64,000 bases of DNA from Rosa chinensis (Eukaryota; Streptophyta; Magnoliopsida; Rosales; Rosaceae): contig NC_037091.1 of the NCBI RefSeq assembly GCF_002994745.2, positions 4,705,501-4,769,500 of the forward strand, given 5' to 3'. This document shows positions 23,511 through 34,416 of this stretch, in pieces (the first letter of the stretch is position 1; each line of letters begins with the position of its first letter). The notes beneath the pieces are model-generated. The model ran no database searches, had not been told where the DNA came from, and saw only the letters and a list, made by a program, of their open reading frames with translations. The translations under genes were made by a program, and so were the position numbers.

Positions 23511-24275
23511 CTCCCCCTCAAGTTGGAGTGTATGTTAATTACACCCAACTTGCTCAATAGTGCTGAAAATTGCTTCGAACCTAGTGGCTTGGTGAACAAG
23601 TCAGCTGGTTGTTCCTTTGTTCGAATATGCATGGTTTTGACTAGCCCCCTCTGTACTTTTTCCCGCACAACATGGCAATCTATCTCAATATGCTTTGTGT
23701 GTTCGTGGAAGACGGGATTTGATGCTATATGAATGGCAGCTTGATTATCACAGAACAATTTAACTGCATGTGCATGTTTAACATTCAAATCTCTTAATAA
23801 ACTTCGAAGCCACGTAATCTCACAACATGTTGTTGCCATAGATCTGTACTCCGCTTCTGCACTAGAACGAGACACTGTTCCTTTCTTTTTTGTTTTCCAT
23901 GAGATGGGTGCGTTGCCTAAGAAAATACAGTAGCCAGTAGTTGATCTTCTTGTGTCCTTGCAACGTGTCCAATCTGCATCACAATACGCCTTGATCTCCA
24001 ATTGTCCGGTGGAAGGCAAAAGTATTCCTTGTAATGGTGTCTGCTTAACATATCTCAACACCTTGTAAGCTACATCTAGATGAGGTTGTCTAGGGTTATC
24101 CATAAATTGACTTAGGATATGTACAGCATACACGAGGTCTGGTCTTGTGACTGTGAGGTATATGAGCCTTCCAACTAATCTGCGATACTGAGAGGCATCC
24201 TTTAAAACGACCCCTTCACCTTGCGTTAGCACCAAGTTTTGAACAATTGGGAATCGAGATGGTTTAGCGCCTAGG
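23486..24275 (-). pseudogene. Copia pol: RNase H and C-terminal end
   Basis: The open frame contains [19 protein letters not shown], then [19 protein letters not shown], an [13 protein letters not shown] stretch and [13 protein letters not shown]. These are the conserved RT-connection and RNase H motifs of Copia elements. The RNase H acidic residues (the D of CDADW, the E of AEAEYR and the D of CDNQAA) are present. RNase H degrades the RNA strand of the RNA-DNA hybrid during reverse transcription. It ends with LFTKPL and a stop just inside the 3' LTR. A break separates it from the upstream reverse transcriptase. Confidence 0.85.
23511..23524 (-). other. Copia polypurine tract
   Basis: Minus-strand TTGAGGGGGAG directly abuts the 3' LTR, the expected place for the plus-strand primer. 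Confidence 0.85.
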
Positions 24276-24279
24276 AAGC

Positions 24280-25010
24280 TTGCATCTTCAAGGACCTCTA
24301 ATGCATACTTTCGTTGGCATAAAACAATTAATGCCTTGCTTGGACCTTGCCACCTCTATTCCAAGGAAGTACCTTAACTGACCCATATCTTTGAGCTTGA
24401 AATGACTCGCAAGGAAGTGCTTTGTCTCCATGATGTCTTGTAAGTTATTTCCTGCCAGTATAACATCGTCAACATAGACTAGCAAGGCTGTGAATCTACC
24501 TTGAGTGTGTCAGACGAAGAGTGAGTAATCAGACCAAGACTGATTGAATCCGGCAGCCTTGAGAGGACCAGAAAGTTTCAAAAACCACTCCTCGATGCTT
24601 GCTTGAGGCCATACAATGATTTGTGTAACTTGCAAACTCTATTCTTGCCCTTTCGTCTGAAACCAGGAGGCAACTTCATGTACACATCTTCATAGAGGTC
24701 ACCGTTAAGGAAATCATTGTGGACATCTAGTTGATGAAGATGCCAACCTTGAAGAGCTGTAAGGCTGAGTAACACTCGAACTATTGTTAGTTTGGCCACC
24801 GGAGCAAAAGTCTCGCGGTAATCAATCCCTGCAACTTGACTATAACCTTTTGCAACCAAACGAGCTTTATACCTCTCTACTGTGCCATCTGGGTTGTGTT
24901 TGATCTTGTAAACCCACTTGCAACTGATTGGTTTCTTGTCAGGGGGGAGAGGCACTAAACTCCATGCCTTGTTTTCTTGAAGAGCTTGAATCTCTTTGTC
25001 CATAGCTTCT
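24280..25010 (-). pseudogene. Copia pol: reverse transcriptase, frame-broken
   Basis: The first part holds [30 protein letters not shown] and [14 protein letters not shown]. The second part, in another frame, holds the catalytic YVDDVILAG and [18 protein letters not shown]. Together they cover the palm of a Copia RT (RVT_2). The YVDD active site is intact. A frameshift falls after [11 protein letters not shown] (about 24590), where the conserved FSQSLYGLKQ-type region should lead into the YVDD block. It cannot make a full-length enzyme. Confidence 0.87.
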
Positions 25011-25706
25011 CTCCATCATGGTTCAAGGACATCCAGAGAGAAAGATCTAGGTTCCTTTTCGAGTGTAATGTTAACAGTGAAAGCTTTATGTGTAGGAGAG
25101 AGTCTATCAGAGGATAAAACATGAGCAATAGAATGAGGGGTACCTGGATGAGTGACCTCGCTCGTGGAAGATGATGGTGCAATACGTGAAGGAAGGGCTG
25201 CCTCAATATGAAAGCCTTGCAATGTGGTTGGAGTTCTAGTTGGCCGTGACGATGTTCGTGGTTGTGGCAATGAAGAATGAGGTATTGCATCTTGGGGATA
25301 CGGATAATTCTGGTGGTGACGTATTTGGAAAATGAGATGGTGGAATATTTGAATCAGAGTGATTTGTGGGATTGATATCAGCGGAAGTTGTGGGATTAGA
25401 TTCAAGATTTGATTCCGAGTGATTTGTGGGATTAATATCAGCGGAAGTTATGGAATTAGAATCAAGATTTGATTCCGAGTGATATTTGTGGAGATTTGAT
25501 CGTCATCAATGTGAGGTGAGGTAGATAAAGAAGGAAAGAGTTGAGGAGGTGTTGGAAAACTGACAGAAGGCGAAGATGTGGAGAGTTTGAATTGATAAGG
25601 AAACTCGGTTTCAAAGAATATAACATCTCGTGAGACTAACATTTTTTTATCTTTCAGGCTATAGACTTTATATCCCTTTTGACCATGAGGGTAACCAAGG
25701 AAGAGT
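25011..25706 (-). pseudogene. Copia pol: linker between integrase and reverse transcriptase
   Basis: In the frame starting near 25642, MLVSRDVIFFETEFPYQF is the conserved end of the Copia integrase region. A low-complexity Ser/Pro/Ile/Thr-rich linker follows, broken by stops. The 25370-25480 stretch has a duplicated ATTAGA.TCAAGATTTGATT unit. Confidence 0.7.
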
Positions 25707-28385
25707 TGACAGGACCTGCCCCGAATTTCACCCTGAAATCCGAGGTGGCCCTGTGGGGCCCACCTTAGGAATAACTCTACCCAAAATTCAGCAGAGTTAC
25801 CCCTAAAAATGGACTACCCAAAACCTATAGAATTACAATCACACTTCTAACAAATCATCCATAATCTCCTGGAGCCACCCTGCTCCTCAAAATCCAACAA
25901 CTCCACAATTTACAATTTACAAGTAAAATCCGAACAATACAACATAACCCAAACTTTACAATAATTGTCCCACAGGTTATCAGAGCAATCTAAAAGATAG
26001 AAGGAATTCATAATACTCATAGGTTCAACGATTAACCTACAATATGAAAACGACTGCTGCAGATGCTATGCCTCGAATCCTAGTATGCCGAACCAGCTAC
26101 TCTACGAACTGGGCATTTGAAACCAAAGGGCCCAGGGAAAAGTACATAAAAACGTTAGCGTGAGTGGACAAAAATAAACAATTTAAAAGAAAAAGGATTT
26201 CATACTTTCCCACATTTATTCCTTTAAAAACTCGATGCATACACAAATGGTAAAACACATTTAACTTTAAATCCAAGGATTTCAAACGGTAAACCGACTA
26301 GCCTCGCTAGTCACAAGATTCGAAAAAAATATATATTGTAAAATCGAAATACCGTTTCTCAAGAAGATAAGACCAGCCCCGCTGGCTATAATGAAAAACA
26401 GACTAACCCCGCCAGTCAAGCAACGATAAAATATGGGGAAGAAATTTCACCATACGAAAGAAAGGAGCCTCCCAGGCTCGGGTCGGAGTGTCCCACACTC
26501 TAGAGCATCCCATGCTCTGCTCTTACTCACCCACGAACACATAGTAAGTAGGGAGGAGTACTAATAGGCTAGCTAGCAATAAAATATAGCGACCCAGGTA
26601 TTGTGGGTAAAAACCATTCAAATCCAATAAATCTATAAGGCTTCCCCATGTCCCACGAATAAAGAAAACACGGGTACGATTCCCAACAGTACCCGGAAAT
26701 TCTAATAAAAGGTCTCATAAGTCAACAGCGTGTCCCACACGCTAAAAGAATAATTAGATTATCAATAAGGCATTCCCAATGCCAAAATCTAAAGTCGATA
26801 CATAAATATGAAGATTTACTTCATCGAAAACTCATTTCGAAAATAAAATCTCAAATCAACGAATATAAATATAATATAAATAGTATAAATCCGGAAATCA
26901 CATCGAAAATAATTCGTCGAAAATCAACATCAATTATAAATTCGAATCCGAGCATAACAACTTAATAACCGAAATTCACAATCGGTATAAATCATAAATA
27001 CTTCATGAAAATCATTATTGAAAGCAAATCCACGAGATAAATCGCAATCAAATTCCGAAATCAATTCATATGCTCGGAAAGTAATATGTTAACTAAATAG
27101 AACATACTTTAATAAATAAATGCATGCATCACTTATTTGAAAACAAAAGTCCACTCACGTTATACGGCTAACGTGGTATCCAAGCGTAAGGATCCTCGTC
27201 GAGCGATAGGTCAGTATCACGTCCTGTACACAAATATAATCGGTAAACAACAATTCGATAAATGTTTACGATTCAAAACAAATCCCAAAAACCCTACGTA
27301 CTCCAACATCTCCATTTCTTTCCGGATTCATGCCAAACTTCACCATTAATATCCATCCGTCGATTAATGTATTCCATATCGGAACAAGGGAAATCCGAAG
27401 GTCGGATTCCCACAAATCAATAACCGAAACTCCCAAACTTTGGAAATTCATAATCCATGTCAAACTTCTCCCAAAATTAACCAAAATCATATATTCAACC
27501 TCTACAACCATTATAGAATTTAATAGGCTAAAAATTGAAATTAAAAAGCAGCCCTACGCGCCTCCACGAGTGACCTACATTGACGGCTCGTGGGGCCCAC
27601 GCGCCGCGGCCACCACCTCCGATGGCCACCAAATTTTGGCAGGAACAACTACTCAACACACCCAATCTTTTTCTCAACTACAACACAATCTAATTTTACC
27701 TTGAAACAGTCGAAATCAACCAGTGAAGAAAACCCAGAAATTCCAAACCCTAGGTTTGGGAATTTCCTCGATTCGTCCTCCACGCTGCAAATTGAAGTGA
27801 ATGACCTTAGGGGAAATGATCACCGGCAAAAACTAAATCTTCGACGCCGGTTTGGTGGCCGGAGACGGCCAGAATCGCCGGAAATCGATGGAAATTCCAA
27901 ACTGCTACAGTGAAACTTCAAGGACCCGATGCGTCATTTTCCGGCCAAGCCGCCGTGAGTTACCGCCGTGGGGAGGTTGGGTAGGAGTAGAGGAGTCGAC
28001 CAGTGCCGGTTGTTCGCTCCTAGGTGGCCGGAAGAGGGAGATGGCCGGAGTTGCAGAGAGCGCCGAGGGGAGGGAGAAAATGCGAGAGGAAGGAGAGAGA
28101 AGAAGAAAGAAAAACTTACCAGCCACAGTAACTTTTTCAAATATATACTACTTACCATAAACAGTAATTTCCTTATTTCGCTCATAACTTTCGCATACGA
28201 ACTCCGATTTCTACGTACCACATATGCATGCGCCGTTTAACGTCCTCTACAACTTTCATGAAGGAAATTTTCTCAAATTTTGACCCGAACAAAAAGTCAA
28301 CTTTTAGGGCCACTAAAACTGAAAATAAAGGTCGTTTACCGTCCAAATGACTAGTAAACGGGTAATTGAGATACGGGACGTTACA
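25707..28385 (-). mobile_element. Solo LTR C inserted into the Copia pol
   Basis: On the minus strand it begins TGTAACGTCCCG and ends GGGCAGGTCCTGTCA, about 2.68 kb. The Copia reading frame resumes across it: TECI on one side and FLGYPHGQ on the other, with the site between ATC and TTC codons. A clean 5-bp TSD is not seen (GTATC versus AACTC on the minus strand). It shares a short core with LTRs A and B: CATACGAACTCCGATT and CTACAACTTTCATGAAGGAA. It is therefore a distant relative. Confidence 0.75.
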
Positions 28386-28726
28386 GATACACTCAGTAGA
28401 GCGTGGATCAAACTTGCTGGGCTGGAGTGGATGAGTAGACACAAAGCAACGACAACCAAAAACACGCAAATGAGAGTAGTTTGGTGATTTGTGAAATAAC
28501 GTTTTCAAAAGGTGTTTTACCTTGCAAAATTGGTGTCGGTGTCCTATTTATTAGATAGGCAGCGGTGAGTATGGCATCCCCCCAAAATGGTTTAGGCAAG
28601 TTTGATTGAAAGAGAAGTGCACGAGCAACGTTTAACAAGTGCCTGTGTTTGCGCTCAGCGACGCCATTCTGTTGGGGCGTGTTGATGCAACTGGTCTGAT
28701 GTAAAATACCCTTGGAAGAGTAAAAT
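28386..28726 (-). pseudogene. Copia integrase, C-terminal half, frame-broken
   Basis: Minus-strand pieces read [20 protein letters not shown] and [18 protein letters not shown], then in another frame [13 protein letters not shown] and [10 protein letters not shown]. The Glu of GVAERKH is the third catalytic residue of the D,D-E integrase core. At least one stop (about 28724-28726) and one frameshift (about 28510) split this from the rest. Confidence 0.82.
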
Positions 28727-29520
28727 TATTTGCATTTAAATTCTGGACCATTGTCACTCCTAACAATTTTTACTCTTTTGCCAAATTGATTCTCAACTAA
28801 ATTGACAAAGTGAATGAGTAGGGCTCGTGTTTCTAACTTGTGATGCATGAGATAAACCCAAGTGCTTCTAGAGTGATCATCAACTATGGTTAAGAAATAT
28901 TGTGCCCCAGAAAGAGATGGGACGTGGTAGCCACCCCATATGTCCACATGAATCAAATCAAAACAAGAATTACTAGAAGAAACACTCAACGGAAAAGGTC
29001 TTCTAGTTTGTTTAGCTAAAGGGAAAATGGAACAAGGACTTGCATTGCAAGATTTATTTCGCAAAAAGGGAAATAATAAAGACACTTTGCTAGATGGATG
29101 TCCGAGCCTTTGATGCCATAGGTCATGTGTTTTAGTGTTCACCACATTGCACGTTCCTTTCTTTGGCAGATTGAGACAGTAGAGTCCCTCACTTTCAGTT
29201 CCTGTCCCAATCATCCTCCCCGATTGAAGGTCCTGTATGAAACAAACTTGTTTAAGAAATATGGTGATATAAAAGGAATCAAATGCAAGTTTGCTGATGG
29301 AGATGAGATTTAGGTAAAACAATGGGACACATAGAACATTATGAAGGACAAAGTGTGAAGAAAATGACACTGTCCCAATGTGAGAAACATGTAATGTGGT
29401 ACCATCGGGCAACTTCACTGTACGATTGAGCACAGGTTGAAAAGATGTGAGGAAAGCCGAATTACAAACTATGTGGTCACTAGCCCCACTATCTAGGATC
29501 CATGTTACATCTTTATTATC
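28727..29520 (-). pseudogene. Copia protease, GAG-pre-integrase and integrase N-terminal part
   Basis: Minus-strand frame: WILDSGASDHIV is the aspartic protease active site (DSGAS), near 29500. Then come HQRLGHPSSK (zinc-binding HHCC start) and FDLIHVDIWGGYHVPS with YFLTIVDDHSRSTWVY, followed by KIVRSDNGPEF. The two Asp residues of the integrase triad are in HVDIWG and RSDNG. The frame closes at a stop shortly after GPEF. In the family these domains process the polyprotein and insert the cDNA. Confidence 0.88.
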
Positions 29521-29721
29521 TTGTGAGAGGGCAAATGCTTTACCCTAGAGCTCCTCATAGTTAGGAATGTTACCAACAAGATTGCCTGAAGGCTGTTTGA
29601 TCGAATTCAACTTCTATAGTAGTAGGTGGCCATCATTGGAATTCTCCCATGGTTTTGAGGTCTTGGAAGAGCTTTGGTCTTTCTTGTGTTTAATGACCTG
29701 TTGTTCTTCATCACCAGCCAT
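29521..29721 (-). pseudogene. Copia gag remnant (capsid region deleted)
   Basis: The minus-strand ATG at 29721 reads MAGDEEQQVIKHKK and stops after about 35 codons. Only about 200 bp separate it from the protease, where a normal Copia gag needs over 700 bp. No UBN2 or zinc-knuckle motif is visible. The capsid part therefore looks deleted rather than merely mutated. Confidence 0.7.
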
Positions 29722-29765
29722 GAGGTATTTTGTTTGTGTAGATTTCTAGGTTCTCAAGAGCGATT

Positions 29766-29777
29766 GCTCTGATACCA
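29766..29777 (-). other. Copia primer binding site (initiator tRNA-Met)
   Basis: Minus-strand TGGTATCAGAGC lies directly next to the 5' LTR, a perfect match to the usual plant initiator-Met primer site. Confidence 0.92.
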
Positions 29778-29980
29778 TAAAGAGATTTGATAGTGTGAAT
29801 AATATGTAATAACTTCGATTCATTCAGAATGATTTACAACGTTTTATACAACAAAGATGCTAATTCTATCCATAATTATAGGACTAACTATAGTAATACA
29901 AATCTCTTAATTAACTTGTGATGACACAGAAGATCCCAATAACGAAGACTCCAGATCATATGAGATTCCTTTCCTCAATA
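29778..29980 (-). repeat. Copia 5' LTR
   Basis: 203-bp partner of 23308-23510. TSD CATAC follows at 29981-29985. Confidence 0.92.
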
Positions 29981-29985
29981 CATAC

Positions 29986-32499
29986 ATTTACTTCCAGTTT
30001 TTGCAGAACCAGATCCAAGTGTGAAACTAATGGGAACCGAAGAAGATCATGAAATTCATGTGAGAAAAATAAAATGCATTAATGGATAACATAATTCATG
30101 TACAATCCAATAACTTCATCCCCACAAATTCACACCGGGCGCATGTAGATGTAAACAGAAGAAAAAAAAAAGTGGCTAGATCGATTGAATAAACTTCAAT
30201 AATTTGACATTACACTTTGTGCAAAACTATCTGATGGGCTCATAGTAATTGGTTGACATTTTAAATAAGTTTATAATGACAAATAGAACATGACCTTTTT
30301 GAGAATCTCCAATCAAAATGTTAAATGGAGTGTGTTAAAATTGACATTCAAGACTGATGTAGTAATGTTATATTTGTAAAACTTATTCTTCATTGAGTAT
30401 GTCAAATAATAAAGATATTTTATTTGTTTTTTAAATTATTTTATTTACAAACAATAATTTTCTTTTGTCATTCCTCTCGTTCTCATTCTCTCTCCTTCTC
30501 CTTTTGGTTTCTCCTTCTCCTTCTTAACTTCTCCATTACAACATAAATAGATGTCGAAATTCTAAAAATATATCCAAGCAATCTATAAAAAATAAAACTG
30601 AGATTCCAGTTCTCCCTTTCATTTCTATCTTCTTCTTAGTCTCCCTCTTTAGATTATTGTACTTCTTCTCCCTTTGTTTCATTCTCCATCTTCTTCCTCT
30701 TATTTTTTATTCAACACAGAAAACTTTATCTCACCAAAGAAATTCTACAATATGCTAACATATGACATACATACGTTTACCACTTTTAAGACTTAATTAC
30801 TCAAATAAGAACCCACTAAAATTACCACTTTTAAGACTTCATTACTCAAATGAGAACTTATTTTACTATAACAAGAACCTTATTAACCTTCATGAGGATG
30901 TTTTCTAGTTACTAGCCGCATGAGTGATCAAAATGGTAACATGATCGAGTCCTCAAAGTGGTAATATGACATGTATGAGGAATGTTAACGTATTATAACT
31001 TTACCCATCTTACCAACAACCCATCACCAATTAGCTAGACTCTTCCCCAGCGATCTGTTCTTTTTTGGATTGCAAAGGTATTATTATGATCTAAGTGGTT
31101 GGGGCTTCATCTGATTCAGTATAGTTGGTGACTTCATCTTTCTAAATTCATGAATTTTGGGCACCTGCAGTAGCTGTAGCGATGAGAAAGACGATCTCTA
31201 AAGGTTTTGCATGTTGGTCTAGGTAGGAAGAAAGTTATTTATTTATTTTATAGAGGGAGGATATAATGATCCTTTCTAGCCTGCGTATTAATATATATCG
31301 ACATGATATTCTTCAAAAAAAAAATTATTTATTTATTTTATCTCTTATATTGAGCTTCAGGGATATTATGATTTTATTGATTTGAACCACTGCATATATA
31401 ATAATACAACACAATATTCTGCGACCATAAAATAACTGCAAACGGAGATAACGAAGATTAGTTTTGAAGTTAAATATCATGAATGGTCAATTCTTCCTTT
31501 CTTCTCCTGAAAGGGAGAAAAAACAAGATTGATGTGAAATGTTAGCCAAATATGCCTACTCCAAACACAAACTTTGAGTGTTGCGGTTTATGCATGCGGA
31601 TGAGGAGTAAAAGCAAAGGTCTAGAAATTAAATTGACAAAGCAATGGACGGAGAATGAGACCAACTTGAAAATGAAAACGTAGCTAGCTAGGACTGCAAA
31701 AAAAAAGGTTATCAAAACAAACCGTCACACAAATTTTTAATTATCAATGTTAAGAAGCGAGTGCCAGAAATTGGTTATCATAGAGAAATATATGATATTA
31801 AGTGATATTTTGTTTACTACTTCTTTTGCAACAGTCGATGTGAGCGGTTTAATTAGTATCCAGCCAGTATGTGTATATAAATATATATTGTTTAACATAT
31901 AGAGAAATATATGATATTAATTTTTTTGCGACAATCGATTTGAGATGTCTAGCGTCCATCCATACTCTCAAAGAAAATGTGATAATTAAGCTGTTAGTGA
32001 TGAAATCTTATTCTTACATCATTACTTTTGAATATATATTTCTTATATTTTCATCGGTCGATATAAACTCTTAATTATTTGTACGTGTTTACAGAATTCT
32101 TTAAAACACTCACAGAAGAACGTGTAACACGAGCTAGAGATGACACACAACGGCTAACTCTCAAACTTGTCTTGTTCACTTCATTGCTAAAAAAAAAAAA
32201 TCGTAATTTATCTCGTACCTAGAAGCCCAAAGAAGACATGCAAAGTTGTTGAGCGATCGACCAATTATTATATGTCCCCTGGCAAGGGTGTGTACCTGCC
32301 AGATGCATGAAGACTACCAGAAACCACAGTTCGCATCTGCGATATAAATGCAGAGCATAATTGAGATTTATAATTGACGTGATACTTACCTGCCTAGCCT
32401 GGGCCTTTTTCTACCATTCAGATCAGTTTTCACATGCATCCTTTAATAAGGGAGACAGAAAAATTGTCCCTTTTTTTTATTGATTTAAAAAAAAAAATT
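29986..32499. other. AT-rich intergenic region, no gene seen
   Basis: Includes a pyrimidine-rich stretch (30470-30720) with CTCCTTCTCC words. A stretch near 31290-31325 reads TTAATATATATCGACATGAT then a poly-A run, like the 3' end of a LINE (low confidence). No open frame resembles a known protein. Confidence 0.4.
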
Positions 32500-33440
32500 C
32501 TGGTAAAGTAACCACCCAGTTTATTTAGAGGTTAATATTCATTATCTTTGTGTACTTCTAAGTGTAATTATGATTTTCTTATTTTTCTCCCCAATATTAC
32601 ATTTTTACTTCTATATTTTTGTGTTCTACCAACTAATATATAAGAAAACAGTGTCGTTCTTCAAACTCCAATAGAAGTAAGGACATGGATCCAAACCAAT
32701 TAAAAAGAAAAAGAAAAAGTGTATGGATTCAGACCAAAGAAGGAAAAGAAAGTGTGTTCCCATTCCACGCAAAACACATTGAGGAAAGTAGAACCAAACC
32801 CTATGCATATGCACCGCGTAAAGTTTCTTATCCATTTTTAAGTTGCAGTGTCTTTTTTTCCAATAAAGACTAAAACTTGCATGCTGGTAAAGAAAGAGAA
32901 AGGCCGAACATGTGAATCCAAGAAAACCGATCATAGGATCCATATGAAGATAATGAAATGGTTGCATGTACAAGCATCTGCAGCCATTATTTGTACTGGA
33001 CCAGTTTGCAGTATTTATGTCTAGCTATAGTAGTTGAAGACAATACTTAAAATCAGTCATTATTTTCGCACATGCATATAGATGGCACTACAAATATTTA
33101 AAGAGTCTATTCACTACCTGTAGGATATATAGATCTAGGTTATATATGTACAATGATAAATTGTATGACCAGGCAAAGACAAGGGTATCATATTATCCAA
33201 TATTTTATCATTGTATAACCAGGCAAAGACAAGGGTTTCGTATTATTCAATATTTATGAAAGAGCTTGCTACTTGAGAAAAAATTAACTTAATTTGCTAG
33301 ATAATTAGTTTCTCATTTTCTTTTTTCATGATTTAAACCAAATAGTACTGTCGAGATTTTGCATTGTCTGAAGCTGGAGAAGTAATTCGTGTTATGCTGA
33401 CCAAAAGATTCCAATATGGTTACTGGCTAAGATTTATATC
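32500..33440 (+). repeat. SEO-upstream repeat, copy 1 (direct)
   Basis: This stretch aligns over most of its length with the reverse complement of 53560-54530, sharing ACAGTGTCGTTCTTCAAACT and ATAATGAAATGGTTGCA. Its end (about 33355-33440, with TTGGTCAGCATAACA in reverse) also matches the sequence that flanks solo LTR A4 (43385-43452 and 46287-46380). It lies about 1 kb upstream of the SEO gene. Confidence 0.75.
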
Positions 33441-33954
33441 TAGGTTTTGAGAGCTTCAACTCAAAAATTGCCTATATTAAGGAATTTAAGCAATACGTAC
33501 AATATATGTATCCATATCGCCATAACAAACAGAACCAAATGTTAAGGAACCTGCTCCCATCCACTGTCATATAAACCACCAGGAGTGGATGTGAAAATGA
33601 AGTCATTTAGACTTCTCTAGAGAACAGAATCAAATTTGGGTTCTTGAAACAACTAGAGGAAGTGAAAGTGTATATAAGACAGATCTATGAGCCAGGAAGT
33701 AATGCAAGAAGTTAAAATGACAAAGGATCAAAATGCCATTGCACAATGTTCATAACCACAGGCATATTATAGGTTCTCAAACCCCAGTATAATAGGTTTT
33801 ATTTGTTTCCTTTGGTTGGGATTGATGAAGAAGATAAAAGGTTTAATGAAGACGGAATAAAAAATATAGAGTGTGGGTTTAGTGAAGATTGAAAAATATC
33901 CTGCAGAGAACGCACACTGGATAAGAGGGTTACAACAATCGATGGCAAATGGTC

Positions 33955-34122
33955 AAATCACCTGTCTTCAATTTTTCTATCTTTATCATGTCTCTATGTT
34001 GTGATTGGTTCTCATGATTAAAAAAATAGAACAAAAGATTAAAGAAATATTTTTTTAGTTCATGAGAACCAATTACAACATTGAGACAGGATTGAGATAG
34101 AAAAATGGGGACAAAGTGATTT
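33955..34122. mobile_element. Foldback MITE upstream of the SEO promoter
   Basis: Two arms of about 63 bp form a long imperfect inverted repeat. TTGTGATTGGTTCTCATGA on the left pairs with TCATGAGAACCAATTACAA on the right. The outer ends are AAATCAC and GTGATTT. No clear TSD was found. It ends about 180 bp before the TATA box. Confidence 0.7.
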
Positions 34123-34299
34123 CGTCCCAAGTGTGAAACACTTCGTTACAGACGGGGCCGAACATCAATTAATTATAGTTCCAACATTACATTCACGTGT
34201 TTGTTATCTGGCTCTCAAACCTCAACCCACACCCTTCACGTGGCATGATCTTGTAGAAAGGGAGCCCACTGAGGGACTACCATACAACCTAAATATGGC

Positions 34300-34310
34300 T
34301 ATATAAATAG
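34300..34310 (+). promoter_or_regulatory. TATA box of the SEO gene
   Basis: TATATAAATAG lies 107 bp before the start codon. That leaves a leader of about 75 bp if transcription starts about 30 bp downstream. Confidence 0.75.
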
Positions 34311-34416
34311 GGCAAGCATCTTGCAAGAGCAGCACCACCAAGAAGCAAACACAAACCATTAGCCACAAGTTTGCATTCCTTGTTCTCTCCATCCCTGCCA
34401 TTAAGCCACCATCATC

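Larger units (their letters stand above)
23308..29980 (-). mobile_element. Copia LTR retrotransposon, gag-deleted, interrupted by solo LTR C
   Basis: Two 203-bp LTRs (23308-23510 and 29778-29980) are flanked by the TSD CATAC (23303-23307 and 29981-29985). On the minus strand the right LTR is directly followed by a perfect TGGTATCAGAGC initiator-Met primer site. A TTGAGGGGGAG polypurine tract precedes the left LTR. By eye the LTRs differ at two positions. Domain order is remnant gag, protease, integrase, reverse transcriptase, RNase H, which is the Copia order. Excluding the nested LTR C, it is about 4.0 kb. The coding frame has several breaks and the gag capsid region is missing. Confidence 0.93.

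Noticed and set aside
32626..32973. 115-codon minus-strand frame in SEO-upstream repeat copy 1
   Set aside because: It lies in a repeated non-coding block. The equivalent frame is not kept in copy 3.
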